NCBI GenBank assembly: GCA_945865525.1
Contig: CAMBDY010000003.1
Span: 53,829 to 117,828 of the forward strand
Direction of reading: 5' to 3'
DNA from: Nitrospira lenta
GTDB taxonomy: Bacteria > Nitrospirota > Nitrospiria > Nitrospirales > Nitrospiraceae
DNA length: 64,000 nt
Shown here: positions 25,129 through 33,186 of the stretch, in pieces
How the letters are laid out: each line of letters opens with the position of its first letter
Numbering within the stretch: position 1 is the first letter of the stretch
Position numbers and translations under genes: made by a program
The notes under the pieces: model-generated
Told to the model about the DNA's origin: nothing
What the model saw: only the letters and a program-made list of their open reading frames with translations
Databases searched by the model: none

Positions 25129-26211
25129 TCAATGCGAATGAAGCACCCGCTTGAGCGCAGCCAAAAACTCCTTGTTCTCTTCTTCCAGGCCGATGGTCAC
25201 GCGAACCATAGGCCCCTCGATATGACGAATGATAAGGCCCTCCCTCAACAGCGCCTCAAACACCGTTCGGCCATCGCGTCCGATATCAACATAGAGGAAA
25301 TTCGCTTCGCTCGGAATGGGCGCAAATCCCAGATCGGTCAAACCTCTGAGCACCTGCTCCATCCCTCCTGCATTCACCGCCCGGCTCCGCGTCACATGGT
25401 CGTCGTCACCGAGAGCGGCTAGGGCGGCCCGCTGCGCTAGGCTGTTAGCATTGAATGGGGGGCGGAGACGGTTTAGAAAATTCACGATCTCCATGGTCCC
25501 CACGCCATACCCGATGCGTAATCCCGCAAGGCCATAGATCTTGGAAAAGGTCCGTAGCACAATCACATTCCGCCCCTGCTTCACATAGGCCAGCGAATCA
25601 GGAAACTGTGGACTCCGGACATACTCGCAATAGGCTTCGTCAAAGACCACGACAACATGAGCCGGTACACACGCGAGCAGCCGCTCCACCTCATCGACCG
25701 ACACCATCGTGCCGGTCGGGTTATTGGGATTACAGAGGAAGAGCAGCCTCGTCCGGTCCGTGATGGCGTCCGCCATCGCCGAAAGATCGTGCCGCCACTG
25801 TTTCAAGGGAACGATGACCGGCTTTCCGTGCGCGGCTGTCACTTCCATCTTATAAATGACGAACGTCTGGTCTGCCATGACCGCTTCATCACCCGGACCT
25901 AAAAACGTCCTGGCGAGCAGGCCTAGGATTTCATCCGATCCGTTCCCGAGGATCACCTGATTGGGTGTCACCTTGCAGCGATCCGCCAAGGCTTCGCGTA
26001 GACGAAACGCACCGCCGTCCGGATAACGATGCAAGGTCTCATGGCCCTCGCGCAGGGCGGCAAGCGCCTTCGGGGAAGGGCCCAAGGGATTCTCGTTGGA
26101 CGCCAGCTTGATGACGCGCGTGAGACCCAACTCCCGCTGAAGCTCCTCGATCGGCTTCCCAGGAACATAGGAACTCAACGAGACGATATCTGGGTGGACC
26201 TTCAGTGCCAT
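25129..26211 (-). CDS. hisC: Histidinol-phosphate / aromatic aminotransferase family (HisC-like)
   Basis: PLP-dependent aminotransferase of 360 residues. The catalytic Lys lies in the TFSKIYGLAGLRIGY segment near residue 228; N-terminal LASNENPLGPSPKAL is the substrate entry motif and LCNPNNPTG is the classic AT I/II signature. It sits inside the aromatic amino acid directon between aroF and pheA, so it may act on phenylpyruvate or 4-hydroxyphenylpyruvate as well as, or instead of, histidinol phosphate; family assignment alone cannot separate these. Confidence 0.9.
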   Translation of the reverse strand: MALKVHPDIVSLSSYVPGKPIEELQRELGLTRVIKLASNENPLGPSPKALAALREGHETLHRYPDGGAFRLREALADRCKVTPNQVILGNGSDEILGLLARTFLGPGDEAVMADQTFVIYKMEVTAAHGKPVIVPLKQWRHDLSAMADAITDRTRLLFLCNPNNPTGTMVSVDEVERLLACVPAHVVVVFDEAYCEYVRSPQFPDSLAYVKQGRNVIVLRTFSKIYGLAGLRIGYGVGTMEIVNFLNRLRPPFNANSLAQRAALAALGDDDHVTRSRAVNAGGMEQVLRGLTDLGFAPIPSEANFLYVDIGRDGRTVFEALLREGLIIRHIEGPMVRVTIGLEEENKEFLAALKRVLHSH

Positions 26212-26215
26212 GGTG

Positions 26216-27292
26216 CTAATTATGCGCCGGGTACGAGCCCAGCACTTTCATGAAAAGGCAGCGGCCAGTGATTTCTTCGACGGCTTTCTTCACTCCCTCT
26301 TCCTCAATATGGCCTTCGATATCGACGAAGAAAATATACTCCCAGGCTTTCCGCCTGGAGGGACGTGATTCAATCTTAGTCATGCTCAGGCCATGCGAAG
26401 CAAAAGGCCGAAGCAGGTCGTAGAGGGCGCCAACCTTGTCTTTCACCGACAGCATCAAGGAAGTCTTATCTTTCCCCGTACGCTGAGGTGGCTTCTGAGA
26501 CAAAATCAAAAAGCGAGTCATATTGTTGATATTGTCTTCGATACGAGACTTGATGACCTTTAATCCGTATAGCTGAGCCGCCAACTCCGAGGCAATGGCA
26601 GCGAACGAAGGATTCTCCAAGCACAGTTCCGCCGCGCGAGCGGTACTCGCCACTTCTGAGACGGGCACGTTCGGCAGGTTGGCTTCCAACCAGTTTCGGC
26701 ATTGCGCAATGGCTTGGGGATGCGAGTGAATTTTCTTCACCTCTTCCATCACGCCGGACTTCGAGAGCAAGTGATGAGAGACTTCCTGAAGGATTTCGCC
26801 ATAGATCAGGAGATTGGAGTCGATGAACATATCGAGCGTATGATTCACCACCCCTTCTGTCGTGTTCTCAATTGGAACGACGCCAAAGTTGACGCGCCCT
26901 CGCTCGACTTCGTTGAAGACGTCCTTGATGCTGTTGACGGGAATATATTGAGCCGAGGACCCAAACTTCTGCATACAGGCCATGTGCGTAAACGTAGCCC
27001 GCGGCCCCAGATAGGCCACCTTCTGAGGGCCCTCAAGCGAGAGGGAGGCAGACATGATTTCGCGATAGACTGGGCGAATCGCCTCGGAGGGAAAGGGCCC
27101 GGAATTCTGCTGGACGAGGCGCGCGATGATGGCCGCCTCACGTGCCGGGGTATGGAGGTTGGCGTCCGCGTCCTGCTGCCTCTTGAGCTTGCCGATCGCG
27201 ACGACGCTTTTGGACCGCTCATTCAGCAGACGCAAAATTTCGTCATCGATACGATCGATTTCTTTCCGGTAGTCGGAAAGGTCTCCTGACAT
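26216..27292 (-). CDS. pheA: Chorismate mutase / prephenate dehydratase (P-protein)
   Basis: Bifunctional enzyme of the phenylalanine branch. Residues 1-90 are an AroQ chorismate mutase (RKEIDRIDDEILRLLNER...); the dehydratase domain follows (VAYLGPRATFTH, VPIENTTEGVV); the C-terminus holds an ACT domain ending with MTKIESRPSRRKAWEY, where the ESRP motif binds phenylalanine in feedback-inhibited orthologues. AGAGGGAG precedes the ATG at 27292. It is the first gene of the long directon running to the PCP_red gene. Confidence 0.96.
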   Translation of the reverse strand: MSGDLSDYRKEIDRIDDEILRLLNERSKSVVAIGKLKRQQDADANLHTPAREAAIIARLVQQNSGPFPSEAIRPVYREIMSASLSLEGPQKVAYLGPRATFTHMACMQKFGSSAQYIPVNSIKDVFNEVERGRVNFGVVPIENTTEGVVNHTLDMFIDSNLLIYGEILQEVSHHLLSKSGVMEEVKKIHSHPQAIAQCRNWLEANLPNVPVSEVASTARAAELCLENPSFAAIASELAAQLYGLKVIKSRIEDNINNMTRFLILSQKPPQRTGKDKTSLMLSVKDKVGALYDLLRPFASHGLSMTKIESRPSRRKAWEYIFFVDIEGHIEEEGVKKAVEEITGRCLFMKVLGSYPAHN

Positions 27293-27482
27293 AACTAGCT
27301 CCCTCTTTCCAGCCCAGTGAGGCGGTCACCCGTCCGTCGGCTGGAAATGGCGCAGGCCCAGAGATAAATCATATAGGAACCACTCCCGATAATGCAAGGA
27401 GATCGTCGACCTTTCAGTGGTTTACGCAACTGTCCCACCCGTTTCGATTTGCGGCCATCAGAGGCTGACTCGGCGAGGCAGA

Positions 27483-28490
27483 TTAGGGAAAGAGGGGGGA
27501 CATCGGCCGCTTAAAGTGATCGAAGGCCAGCTTCGTGGCCTGGCGGCCGCGGCCGGTTCGCTCGAGGAAACCAGCCTGAATCAAATAGGGCTCATGGACA
27601 TCTTCGAGGGTACTCCTGTCTTCCTGGACTGCAGCAGCCAGGGACTCTACTCCGACCGGTCCTCCGGCAAACTTGTCGATAATGGCCAGGAGAATCCGGC
27701 GATCCATCTCGTCAAATCCCGCCGTATCGACACCTAGCCAGGCAAGCGCCTCCTGGGCAACGGTCTGGGTAATGCGCCCCTCCGCCTTAACCTGGGCATA
27801 ATCGCGCACCCGCTTAATCAGACGATTAACGATGCGGGGAGTCCCACGAGCACGACAAGCGATTTCCCTGGCTCCCTCGGAGTCGATTGAAATCCCAAGC
27901 GCTCCCGCCGAACGGGTCACAATAGTCTGGAGTTCTGAGGGAGAATAAAACTCTAAACGGTGAACAAGCCCGAATCGGTCTCTGAGCGGAGAGGTCAAGG
28001 CGCCAGCTCTAGTCGTGGCCCCGACCAACGTAAACCTGGGGAGATCCAATTTTACTGTCCTAGCTGCAGGCCCCTGGCCAATAACGAGGTCGAGTTGATA
28101 ATCCTCCATGGCCGGATAAAGTGCCTCTTCGACGGACGCCGGGAGCCGGTGAATCTCGTCGATGAAGAGTACGTCATGCTCTTGGAGATTCGTCAAGATG
28201 GCAGCCAGATCTCCCGCATGGGCCAGAACGAGACCGGAAGTCGAGCGGATCGACGCCCCCATTTCGCGCGCAATGATGTGAGCAATAGTCGTTTTCCCCA
28301 GTCCTGGCGGGCCATAAAAAATAGTGTGATCGAGCGCTTCCTTCCGCTGTTTCGCCGCTTCGATACAAATTCGGAGAGATTCTTTCATCCCCTCCTGGCC
28401 GACATATTCCCCCAGCGTCTGCGGGCGCAGCACATTCTCACTCGTTCGCTCTTCGTCCGTCATCTGGGTGCTGACAACTCGCTCGGCCAT
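27483..28490 (-). CDS. ruvB: Holliday junction ATP-dependent DNA helicase RuvB
   Basis: Hexameric motor of the RuvAB branch-migration complex. Walker [10 protein letters not shown] near residue 61, Walker B FIDEIHRL, sensor motif [17 protein letters not shown], and the winged-helix C-terminus ending [15 protein letters not shown]. 335 residues, full length. It follows a broken gene and ruvA on the same strand; RuvC is not nearby. Confidence 0.97.
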   Translation of the reverse strand: MAERVVSTQMTDEERTSENVLRPQTLGEYVGQEGMKESLRICIEAAKQRKEALDHTIFYGPPGLGKTTIAHIIAREMGASIRSTSGLVLAHAGDLAAILTNLQEHDVLFIDEIHRLPASVEEALYPAMEDYQLDLVIGQGPAARTVKLDLPRFTLVGATTRAGALTSPLRDRFGLVHRLEFYSPSELQTIVTRSAGALGISIDSEGAREIACRARGTPRIVNRLIKRVRDYAQVKAEGRITQTVAQEALAWLGVDTAGFDEMDRRILLAIIDKFAGGPVGVESLAAAVQEDRSTLEDVHEPYLIQAGFLERTGRGRQATKLAFDHFKRPMSPLFP

Positions 28491-28512
28491 CGTACAGGAA
28501 CCTTTCTTAGTC

Positions 28513-28788
28513 TTATTTTTTCTCGAACGTAGGGCGATCGGTATTCCAGCCTTGGTTGGGATCAGTCAATTTCATCTCCATCTTCTCACGAGTGACATTG
28601 CGTAAGCGTCTCCCATCCTGACTGCCACAGTTGGCCGGAACGGATGGACTACCGATTTCGCGATCGCCCTCAGAAAAAGTGCCGCAAGTCTAGTGAATAC
28701 TTTTCGGTTCGCTCGCCTCTCCCGCCAAGTAGGGAAGAGCCCCTAGGCCCAAGAGGAACAGGATAAATCCAATGGGTCACGTTCGCAT
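28513..28788 (-). pseudogene. Stop-interrupted small exported-protein gene between ruvA and ruvB
   Basis: Not detectable as an intact ORF. Starting at ATG 28788, two bases after the ruvA stop, one frame reads MRT, a TGA stop, then a hydrophobic segment (GFILFLLGLGALPYLAGEAS), a TAG stop at 28690-28692, and then a coherent 59-residue Cys-containing tail (TCGTFSEGDREIGSP ... NCGSQDGRRL ... [17 protein letters not shown]) to TAA. The frame is maintained over 276 bases, so with the stops read through it would encode a signal-peptide protein of about 92 residues. Either a decaying gene, two real substitutions, or recoding. No clear homologue is claimed. Confidence 0.6.
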
Positions 28789-28790
28789 CC

Positions 28791-29399
28791 TTACCCCCGT
28801 GCAAGCTCCTTCAGGGACTCACGAATCATATCTTTGAGCGAGACAGACTCATGATTAGACGCTTTCGCCCGCTTCAATGCCTCTTTGGCATCTTGCGGAC
28901 GGTAACCCAAATGCACAAGCGCCGATAGAGCATCATCGAATGTCGCATCCTGGCCCTGCCTGGGTGACTCGCTGGCAGGAACGAGACTGGGCTGAAGCTT
29001 GCTAACTTTATCTTTGAGCTCTAACACTAGACGGCTGGCCGATTTGTTCCCGATCCCTGGAACCGTCGTCAGTCTTTCGACATTGTCAGACTGAATCGCC
29101 GAAACGAGATCGGATACAGAAAGCGCTGACAAGACACTGAGTGCCAGTTTCGGCCCGACCCCAGACACGCTGGTCAACAGCACAAAGGCATCTTTTTCCT
29201 GCGAAGTCAGAAAGCCGAACAACTGAATCGCATCTTCGCGGACATGGGTATGCACGCTCAGTGAGGTGCCATCGCCGAGATTGGCTAGCCCATAGTAGGT
29301 GCTAAGGGGAATAAACACTTCGTAGCCGACCCCCTGCACATCGAGAATCAGGGAGGTCGGAGACTTGAAAGCTAAACGGCCTGTCAGTGAGGCAATCAT
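28791..29399 (-). CDS. ruvA: Holliday junction DNA helicase RuvA
   Basis: DNA-binding subunit that clamps Holliday junctions for RuvB. 202 residues with the OB domain (GVGYEVFIPLSTYYGL), two HhH motifs (LLTSVSGVGPKLALSVLS and TVPGIGNKSASRLVLEL) and a C-terminal three-helix domain for RuvB contact (ALSALVHLGYRPQDAK). It follows yebC by about 70 bases; the expected ruvC between them is absent. Confidence 0.96.
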   Translation of the reverse strand: MIASLTGRLAFKSPTSLILDVQGVGYEVFIPLSTYYGLANLGDGTSLSVHTHVREDAIQLFGFLTSQEKDAFVLLTSVSGVGPKLALSVLSALSVSDLVSAIQSDNVERLTTVPGIGNKSASRLVLELKDKVSKLQPSLVPASESPRQGQDATFDDALSALVHLGYRPQDAKEALKRAKASNHESVSLKDMIRESLKELARG

Positions 29400-29469
29400 G
29401 CTCTATGATACGGCAAGGAGGAGTGCGCGCAGAAGACTGAATGAAAGAAGAATGTCTTGGGTGCTCCGT

Positions 29470-30222
29470 TCATCCAGCAGCGGCCACCTTCTCCATCACC
29501 TCGTCAGAAATATCAAAATTCGCATGCAGCTTCTGTACATCGTCATGCTCGTCCAAAATTTCCATCAACTTGAGCATCTGTTCGGCGGCCTTCTCTTCAA
29601 GCCTGATTGTGTTCTGCGGGACAAAAGTGACTTCCGCCAATACCGTCTCGATCTTTGCATCGCCGAGGGCCTTCTTCACTGCTTCAAAATGGTGCGAGTC
29701 CGTAAGAACTTCAAAACTCGATGTCCCTACCTTCACGTCCTCCGCTCCTGCGTCCAGCGCGAGGGATAGCAACGTATCTTCGTCGACTTTGCTCTTCTCG
29801 ATCGTGAGCAACCCTTTTTTATGGAACTGCCAGGAAACGGCACCGGCTTCCGCCATGTTGCCGTGATTCTTCGTGAGAAGGTTGCGCAATTCGGCGACGG
29901 TGCGATTACGGTTGTCACTCGTGATTTCCATCAAGATGCCGGTCCCTCCTGGGCCATAGCCTTCCAAGTGGAACTCTTCGTACATTACGCCGGGCAACTC
30001 GCCCGTGCCTCGCTGAATGGCTTTTTTTAGTGTATCACCTGGCATATTGGCTTCTTTAGCCTTCAGAATTGCCAGCCGAAGCCGCGGGTTACCATCTGGA
30101 TCCGCGCCTGTGCGAGCCGCGATCGTGACCTCACGGATAATTCGCGTAAAAATCTTCCCGCGTTTGACGTCCATGGCACCCTTGTGCCGTTTAACCGTCG
30201 CCCAATGGCTATGTCCACCCAT
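29470..30222 (-). CDS. yebC: YebC/PmpR family regulatory protein
   Basis: 250 residues with the three-domain YebC fold: MGGHSHWATVKRHKGAMDVKRGK opening, the internal GRNTLLTKNHGNMAEAG region and a C-terminal domain ending EKAAEQMLKLMEIL. The family acts in transcription regulation or, in recent work, in translation of polyproline stretches. Start chosen at ATG 30222, where an AGGGAG element is well placed; an upstream GTG at 30228 is less likely. First gene of the yebC-ruvA-ruvB set. Confidence 0.9.
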   Translation of the reverse strand: MGGHSHWATVKRHKGAMDVKRGKIFTRIIREVTIAARTGADPDGNPRLRLAILKAKEANMPGDTLKKAIQRGTGELPGVMYEEFHLEGYGPGGTGILMEITSDNRNRTVAELRNLLTKNHGNMAEAGAVSWQFHKKGLLTIEKSKVDEDTLLSLALDAGAEDVKVGTSSFEVLTDSHHFEAVKKALGDAKIETVLAEVTFVPQNTIRLEEKAAEQMLKLMEILDEHDDVQKLHANFDISDEVMEKVAAAG

Positions 30223-30228
30223 ATTCAC

Positions 30229-30567
30229 TCCCTACAGCCGGACGCAGAAGGGCCAACCGCACAAGACCGTCAAATCAATCGATAACAGGTCGTACTCGTA
30301 GCACAGGGTTTAGAAAAGTGTCAATTACGTGAGGAGAGAAATAGCGCATCGGAACTGGCTACTCTAAACACACGAGCAACGGTATCCCAATAAGCAGGAT
30401 CAATCCGGCCCAGAAGAGTGCCTCCTTAGCATGCCCCTGCTCCGCATGCTGCGCTCCGGATGGCCGAGCTGAAAAATAGACCGTCCAGCATGATGCGCCC
30501 CATGCGCGACCTCTATACGATCTCCATAAGATACCCCCATCACGGCTGTCATGTAGATATAAAGGAA
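30229..30567. other. Intergenic region with possible decayed membrane microprotein
   Basis: About 340 bases. On the minus strand a frame ending at 30359 reads ...HAKEALFWAGLILLIGIPLL then VCLE, a plausible membrane helix with aromatic anchor, open for over 60 codons upstream, but it lacks any start codon and a ribosome binding site in frame; the only AAGGAGG lies inside the segment. It may be a frameshifted remnant of a small membrane protein. I do not call a gene. Confidence 0.35.
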
Positions 30568-30595
30568 GGGCTCATCCGGATGACCGGATGAGCCC
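30568..30595 (-). terminator. Terminator of the PCP_red/zinc-ribbon gene
   Basis: Perfect 12-bp stem gggctcatccgg / ccggatgagccc with a 4-base loop. On the minus strand it is followed by TTCCTTTATAT, so it fits as the terminator of the gene at 30630-31388. Confidence 0.75.
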
Positions 30596-30629
30596 TCGTA
30601 CTGCTTCGCTCATGTGTTCGCGTATCTGC

Positions 30630-31388
30630 CTACATGAACTTCATAAACTTATCTTTGACCTCATCCATCACTTGCGCCGTAATCGTGGCCAGTCCGCGCT
30701 CCTTCGCCACCCGCTCGACTTCTTTGCGGGCCATCGGACGGATAAAATCTGGAATATTCTCAAGCCGTTTTTCCGCATCTGGCGTCCAGGTCATCCCGTT
30801 GCTCGACTCGCTCTTGGAGTCGTCCATCACTTGCAACGTGATCGTCTGGTATCCCTGCTTACGGGCAAAGGCTTCCACGCTGCTCTGCACCATCGGCTTC
30901 ACGAACGAGGGTAGCCGGTCAAGCTTCTCTTTCGCATCGACTGACCAGGTAAACTCCGAGGCGACCGCACCGTCGGTCGCAGGCTTCCCGCCCGACCCGA
31001 GCCCCATTTCCGCCACCATCGCAGAGAAGGGACAACCGCCACTAGCCTTCTCGCCAGGCTTGCCCGTCGGTGCGGCTGTGGCAGCGGCGGTTGCCGGCTG
31101 GCCACCCTGGATTTTCTCGTTCAAATAGGCAGCCATCTGGCCAGAGCCTGCGGTAGCCTCATCTTTCAACGTGTTTCGGGTCATCTCAAACGGTTCGGCT
31201 GCAACCGTACGCCCGCCCAACTGCACCCCGAGAGAGCTGACCATCTGAGTTTCGCCTGGATTGGTCACCATGGAAAACTTAGCGCTGCAAGACGGACAGC
31301 CGAAGAACACGCCGAGCGTGCCCTCTCCGGGTTTCTCCACCTTCTCAAAGTTCATGTAGGTTTCACAGTTGAGACACACGAATTTCAT
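30630..31388 (-). CDS. Zinc-ribbon protein with two PCP_red repeats
   Basis: N-terminal zinc ribbon (CLNC at residues 5-8, CPSC near 31-34), then a linker rich in Gly, Ala and Pro, a CPF segment near 115, and two copies of the PCP_red unit: TWSVDAKEKLDRLPSFVKPM at about 148 and TWTPDAEKRLENIPDFIRPM at about 200, each ending with QGY or ERG and a threonine-rich turn. It shares this domain with the protein at 16359-17360. The gene lies immediately downstream of the mrp P-loop ATPase gene, with AGAGGAGA before its ATG, which suggests a common function, possibly in Fe-S or tetrapyrrole handling. Confidence 0.75.
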   Translation of the reverse strand: MKFVCLNCETYMNFEKVEKPGEGTLGVFFGCPSCSAKFSMVTNPGETQMVSSLGVQLGGRTVAAEPFEMTRNTLKDEATAGSGQMAAYLNEKIQGGQPATAAATAAPTGKPGEKASGGCPFSAMVAEMGLGSGGKPATDGAVASEFTWSVDAKEKLDRLPSFVKPMVQSSVEAFARKQGYQTITLQVMDDSKSESSNGMTWTPDAEKRLENIPDFIRPMARKEVERVAKERGLATITAQVMDEVKDKFMKFM

Positions 31389-31413
31389 AACGTCTCCTCT
31401 TAGGTACCTAAGG

Positions 31414-32331
31414 CTACAGTTCGGCCAGCACCTTTTTATAATCTAGCAAGGTTTTGATGCGTCCAGCGATTTCCTGATACCGTTGAATCGTGGGGTCAGT
31501 TTCGTCCAGCAACGGCTCGCCCTTGTCGAAGGTGCGAGCAATTTTTCGGTCGAACGGCACTCGTCCAAGCAACGGCAGGTCCAACGCCTCACACATCGCC
31601 TCGGTGTTGCCCTCAAACAATTCGTTCACTTCGCCGCAAGAGGGGCAGCGATACTCGCTCATATTCTCGACCATGCCCAGAACCTTGATGCCCATATCAC
31701 GGGCATAAGTGACCGACTTCTGCACCACGTCCGATGCCACTGCCGATGGCGTCGTGACGACAATCGCGCCCGCCAAGTCGGGAATATACCCAGCGATGAC
31801 CGGCGGCTTATCCGCTGCGGCTCCAGGAGGTAGATCGACTAACAGATAATCGAGCTCACCCCAGACGACGTCCGCCAGAAACTCGCGGATAACATTCATT
31901 TCCATCAGCCCCAACCAGACCGGGCTGACATCCATTGGCCCCTTCCAGCGAACCGGTGACGCGTCGTCTAAAAAAAAATCCATGGACGCGACCTTGACTC
32001 CAAGCGGCCCAACCGGAGGAATCGCTCCCTCAGGCCTCATAGTCAATGACTGGCCATGCATGCCCAACATGCGAGGCACACAAGGCCCGTTCAAATCCAC
32101 ATCTAACAGCCCAACCTTCGCTCCCTGCCGCGCAAACGCCAACCCCAGGTTGACCGTGGTCATGCTCTTACCAACGCCGCCCTTCCCGCTCATGACGACC
32201 AGCTTATGCTTGATCCCGGCCATGCGGACCTGCACCTGTCGCATTTGTTCGGTGATCTGCTGGACAACTTTAGCGTCGTCTGAGTATTTTAATTTACCAA
32301 GGATGGCCTTGAGATCTTTTTCCACCGCCAT
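31414..32331 (-). CDS. mrp: Mrp/ApbC/NBP35-family iron-sulfur cluster carrier ATPase
   Basis: Deviant Walker A MSGKGGVGKSMTTVNLGLA near residue 45 and Walker B-like LLVDLPPGAAAD, as in Mrp/NBP35 scaffolds that load Fe-S clusters. A C-terminal CPSCG pair (CxxC) around residue 224 is the cluster-binding element. 305 residues, normal for the single-domain bacterial form. GAGGGG precedes the ATG. The gene adjoins the zinc-ribbon PCP_red gene and may act on it. Confidence 0.9.
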   Translation of the reverse strand: MAVEKDLKAILGKLKYSDDAKVVQQITEQMRQVQVRMAGIKHKLVVMSGKGGVGKSMTTVNLGLAFARQGAKVGLLDVDLNGPCVPRMLGMHGQSLTMRPEGAIPPVGPLGVKVASMDFFLDDASPVRWKGPMDVSPVWLGLMEMNVIREFLADVVWGELDYLLVDLPPGAAADKPPVIAGYIPDLAGAIVVTTPSAVASDVVQKSVTYARDMGIKVLGMVENMSEYRCPSCGEVNELFEGNTEAMCEALDLPLLGRVPFDRKIARTFDKGEPLLDETDPTIQRYQEIAGRIKTLLDYKKVLAEL

Positions 32332-32737
32332 GACTAATACCCCTCGTTAACTGCACGAATACGCAGCCCTAAAACGGTACCATAAGGGTTTCCGAGGAGT
32401 CAAACTCCGTGCATCCTGCTACCTTAAGGAACCTCACACTCCATCCAGAGGACTGCGAACATCCTCTGGCCCTCGGTTGAGCACATGGGTGTAGATCATC
32501 GAGGAGCCGCGCAAGTGATGGGTGGGATGATCGCAACTACGCGCATCGAACGACCACCTCCCCACCGTGTACGTGCCGCACGCAAGGGATCGGCCGATAC
32601 CCCTGCGCACTGTGCTGGCTCCTCACGGTGAGCCCCGATTTATTTAGAGGGCGTCGTCGGGACAGAACGCGTTCGTCGAACGGTTCAACCGGATTTGCCG
32701 ACACGAGATCCTTAACGGTTAAGTCGTATCCATTCAC
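32332..32737. other. Intergenic region with IS3 remnant and a hairpin
   Basis: About 400 bases. It holds an 8-bp stem hairpin (32445-32469) and, on the plus strand, a decayed transposase fragment described separately. A 66-codon minus-strand frame through it has no ribosome binding site and no motif and is not called. Confidence 0.6.
32660..32722 (+). pseudogene. Remnant of an IS3-family transposase (OrfB/integrase core)
   Basis: The plus-strand frame reads QNAFVERFNRICRHEILNG then a stop, closely matching the C-terminal catalytic region of IS3 OrfB transposases (consensus QN.FVERFNR..R.E.L). Upstream in the same frame PRFI is followed by TAG at 32645-32647, then RASSG. No transposase reading frame, no partner OrfA and no terminal inverted repeats remain. 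Evidence of a past insertion, now decayed. Confidence 0.65.
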
Positions 32738-33094
32738 TCATTTAACTTGGAATCGAACAGTGGCGGTGGCTTTCAATAGCCGGTGATCAGCCGTCGCCGC
32801 GACTAGCTTAATTTGATGTGACCCGCTAGAAAGGCCCATGATTGCCTGAAAGGGGCCTGTTATAGGCTGACCATCCAAGTAAAAAATGACATGGTCCGCC
32901 AACTCACCTTTCAAGAATTTGTACTCTAAATCCACATCGTTGCCTGCGATGACTACACCTTCTGCGGGAAAAATAATACGAATAATAGTTCCGTCATCTT
33001 CTGGTGGGGCCGCGCCAACGCCGTGTGTCATAACTAGTCCCGAGGCTAGAATCAGCACGATGTACGACCGTGTTAGATATGCTCTCAACGTCAT
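32738..33094 (-). CDS. Secreted hypothetical protein, 118 aa
   Basis: Signal peptide: basic start, hydrophobic core (IVLILASGLVMTHGVG), likely cleavage near residue 29. The mature part has short beta-rich segments (IIRIIFPAEGVVIAGNDVD, DHVIFYLDGQPITGPF, SHQIKLVAATADHRLL) typical of a small Ig-like or beta-sandwich fold. No catalytic motif. Located downstream of the cysNC gene but on the same strand with a gap that contains a repeat half; function unknown, possibly a periplasmic structural or binding protein. Confidence 0.65.
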   Translation of the reverse strand: MTLRAYLTRSYIVLILASGLVMTHGVGAAPPEDDGTIIRIIFPAEGVVIAGNDVDLEYKFLKGELADHVIFYLDGQPITGPFQAIMGLSSGSHQIKLVAATADHRLLKATATVRFQVK

Positions 33095-33157
33095 GCCTCC
33101 GTTCTGGCCCTTCCAGTATCCTATTCCCGATGCCTACTTCCGGCCCAGCTACCTGAT

Positions 33158-33186
33158 TCTATTTTTTGAGTATCCTACCCGCTAGA
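33158..33186. repeat. Half copy of the dispersed intergenic repeat
   Basis: ctattttttgagtatcctacccgcta matches the right end of the ~110 bp repeats at 16246-16356, 35038-35155 and 40452-40600 (TTTTT.AG.ATCCTAC), directly before the cysNC stop codon. The left half is not recognisable, so this looks like a degenerate or truncated copy. Confidence 0.5.

Noticed and set aside
32537..32737. Minus-strand frame of 66 codons in the mrp-cys gap
   Set aside because: The opposite strand here carries the IS3 transposase remnant, so this frame is its shadow; no ribosome binding site.
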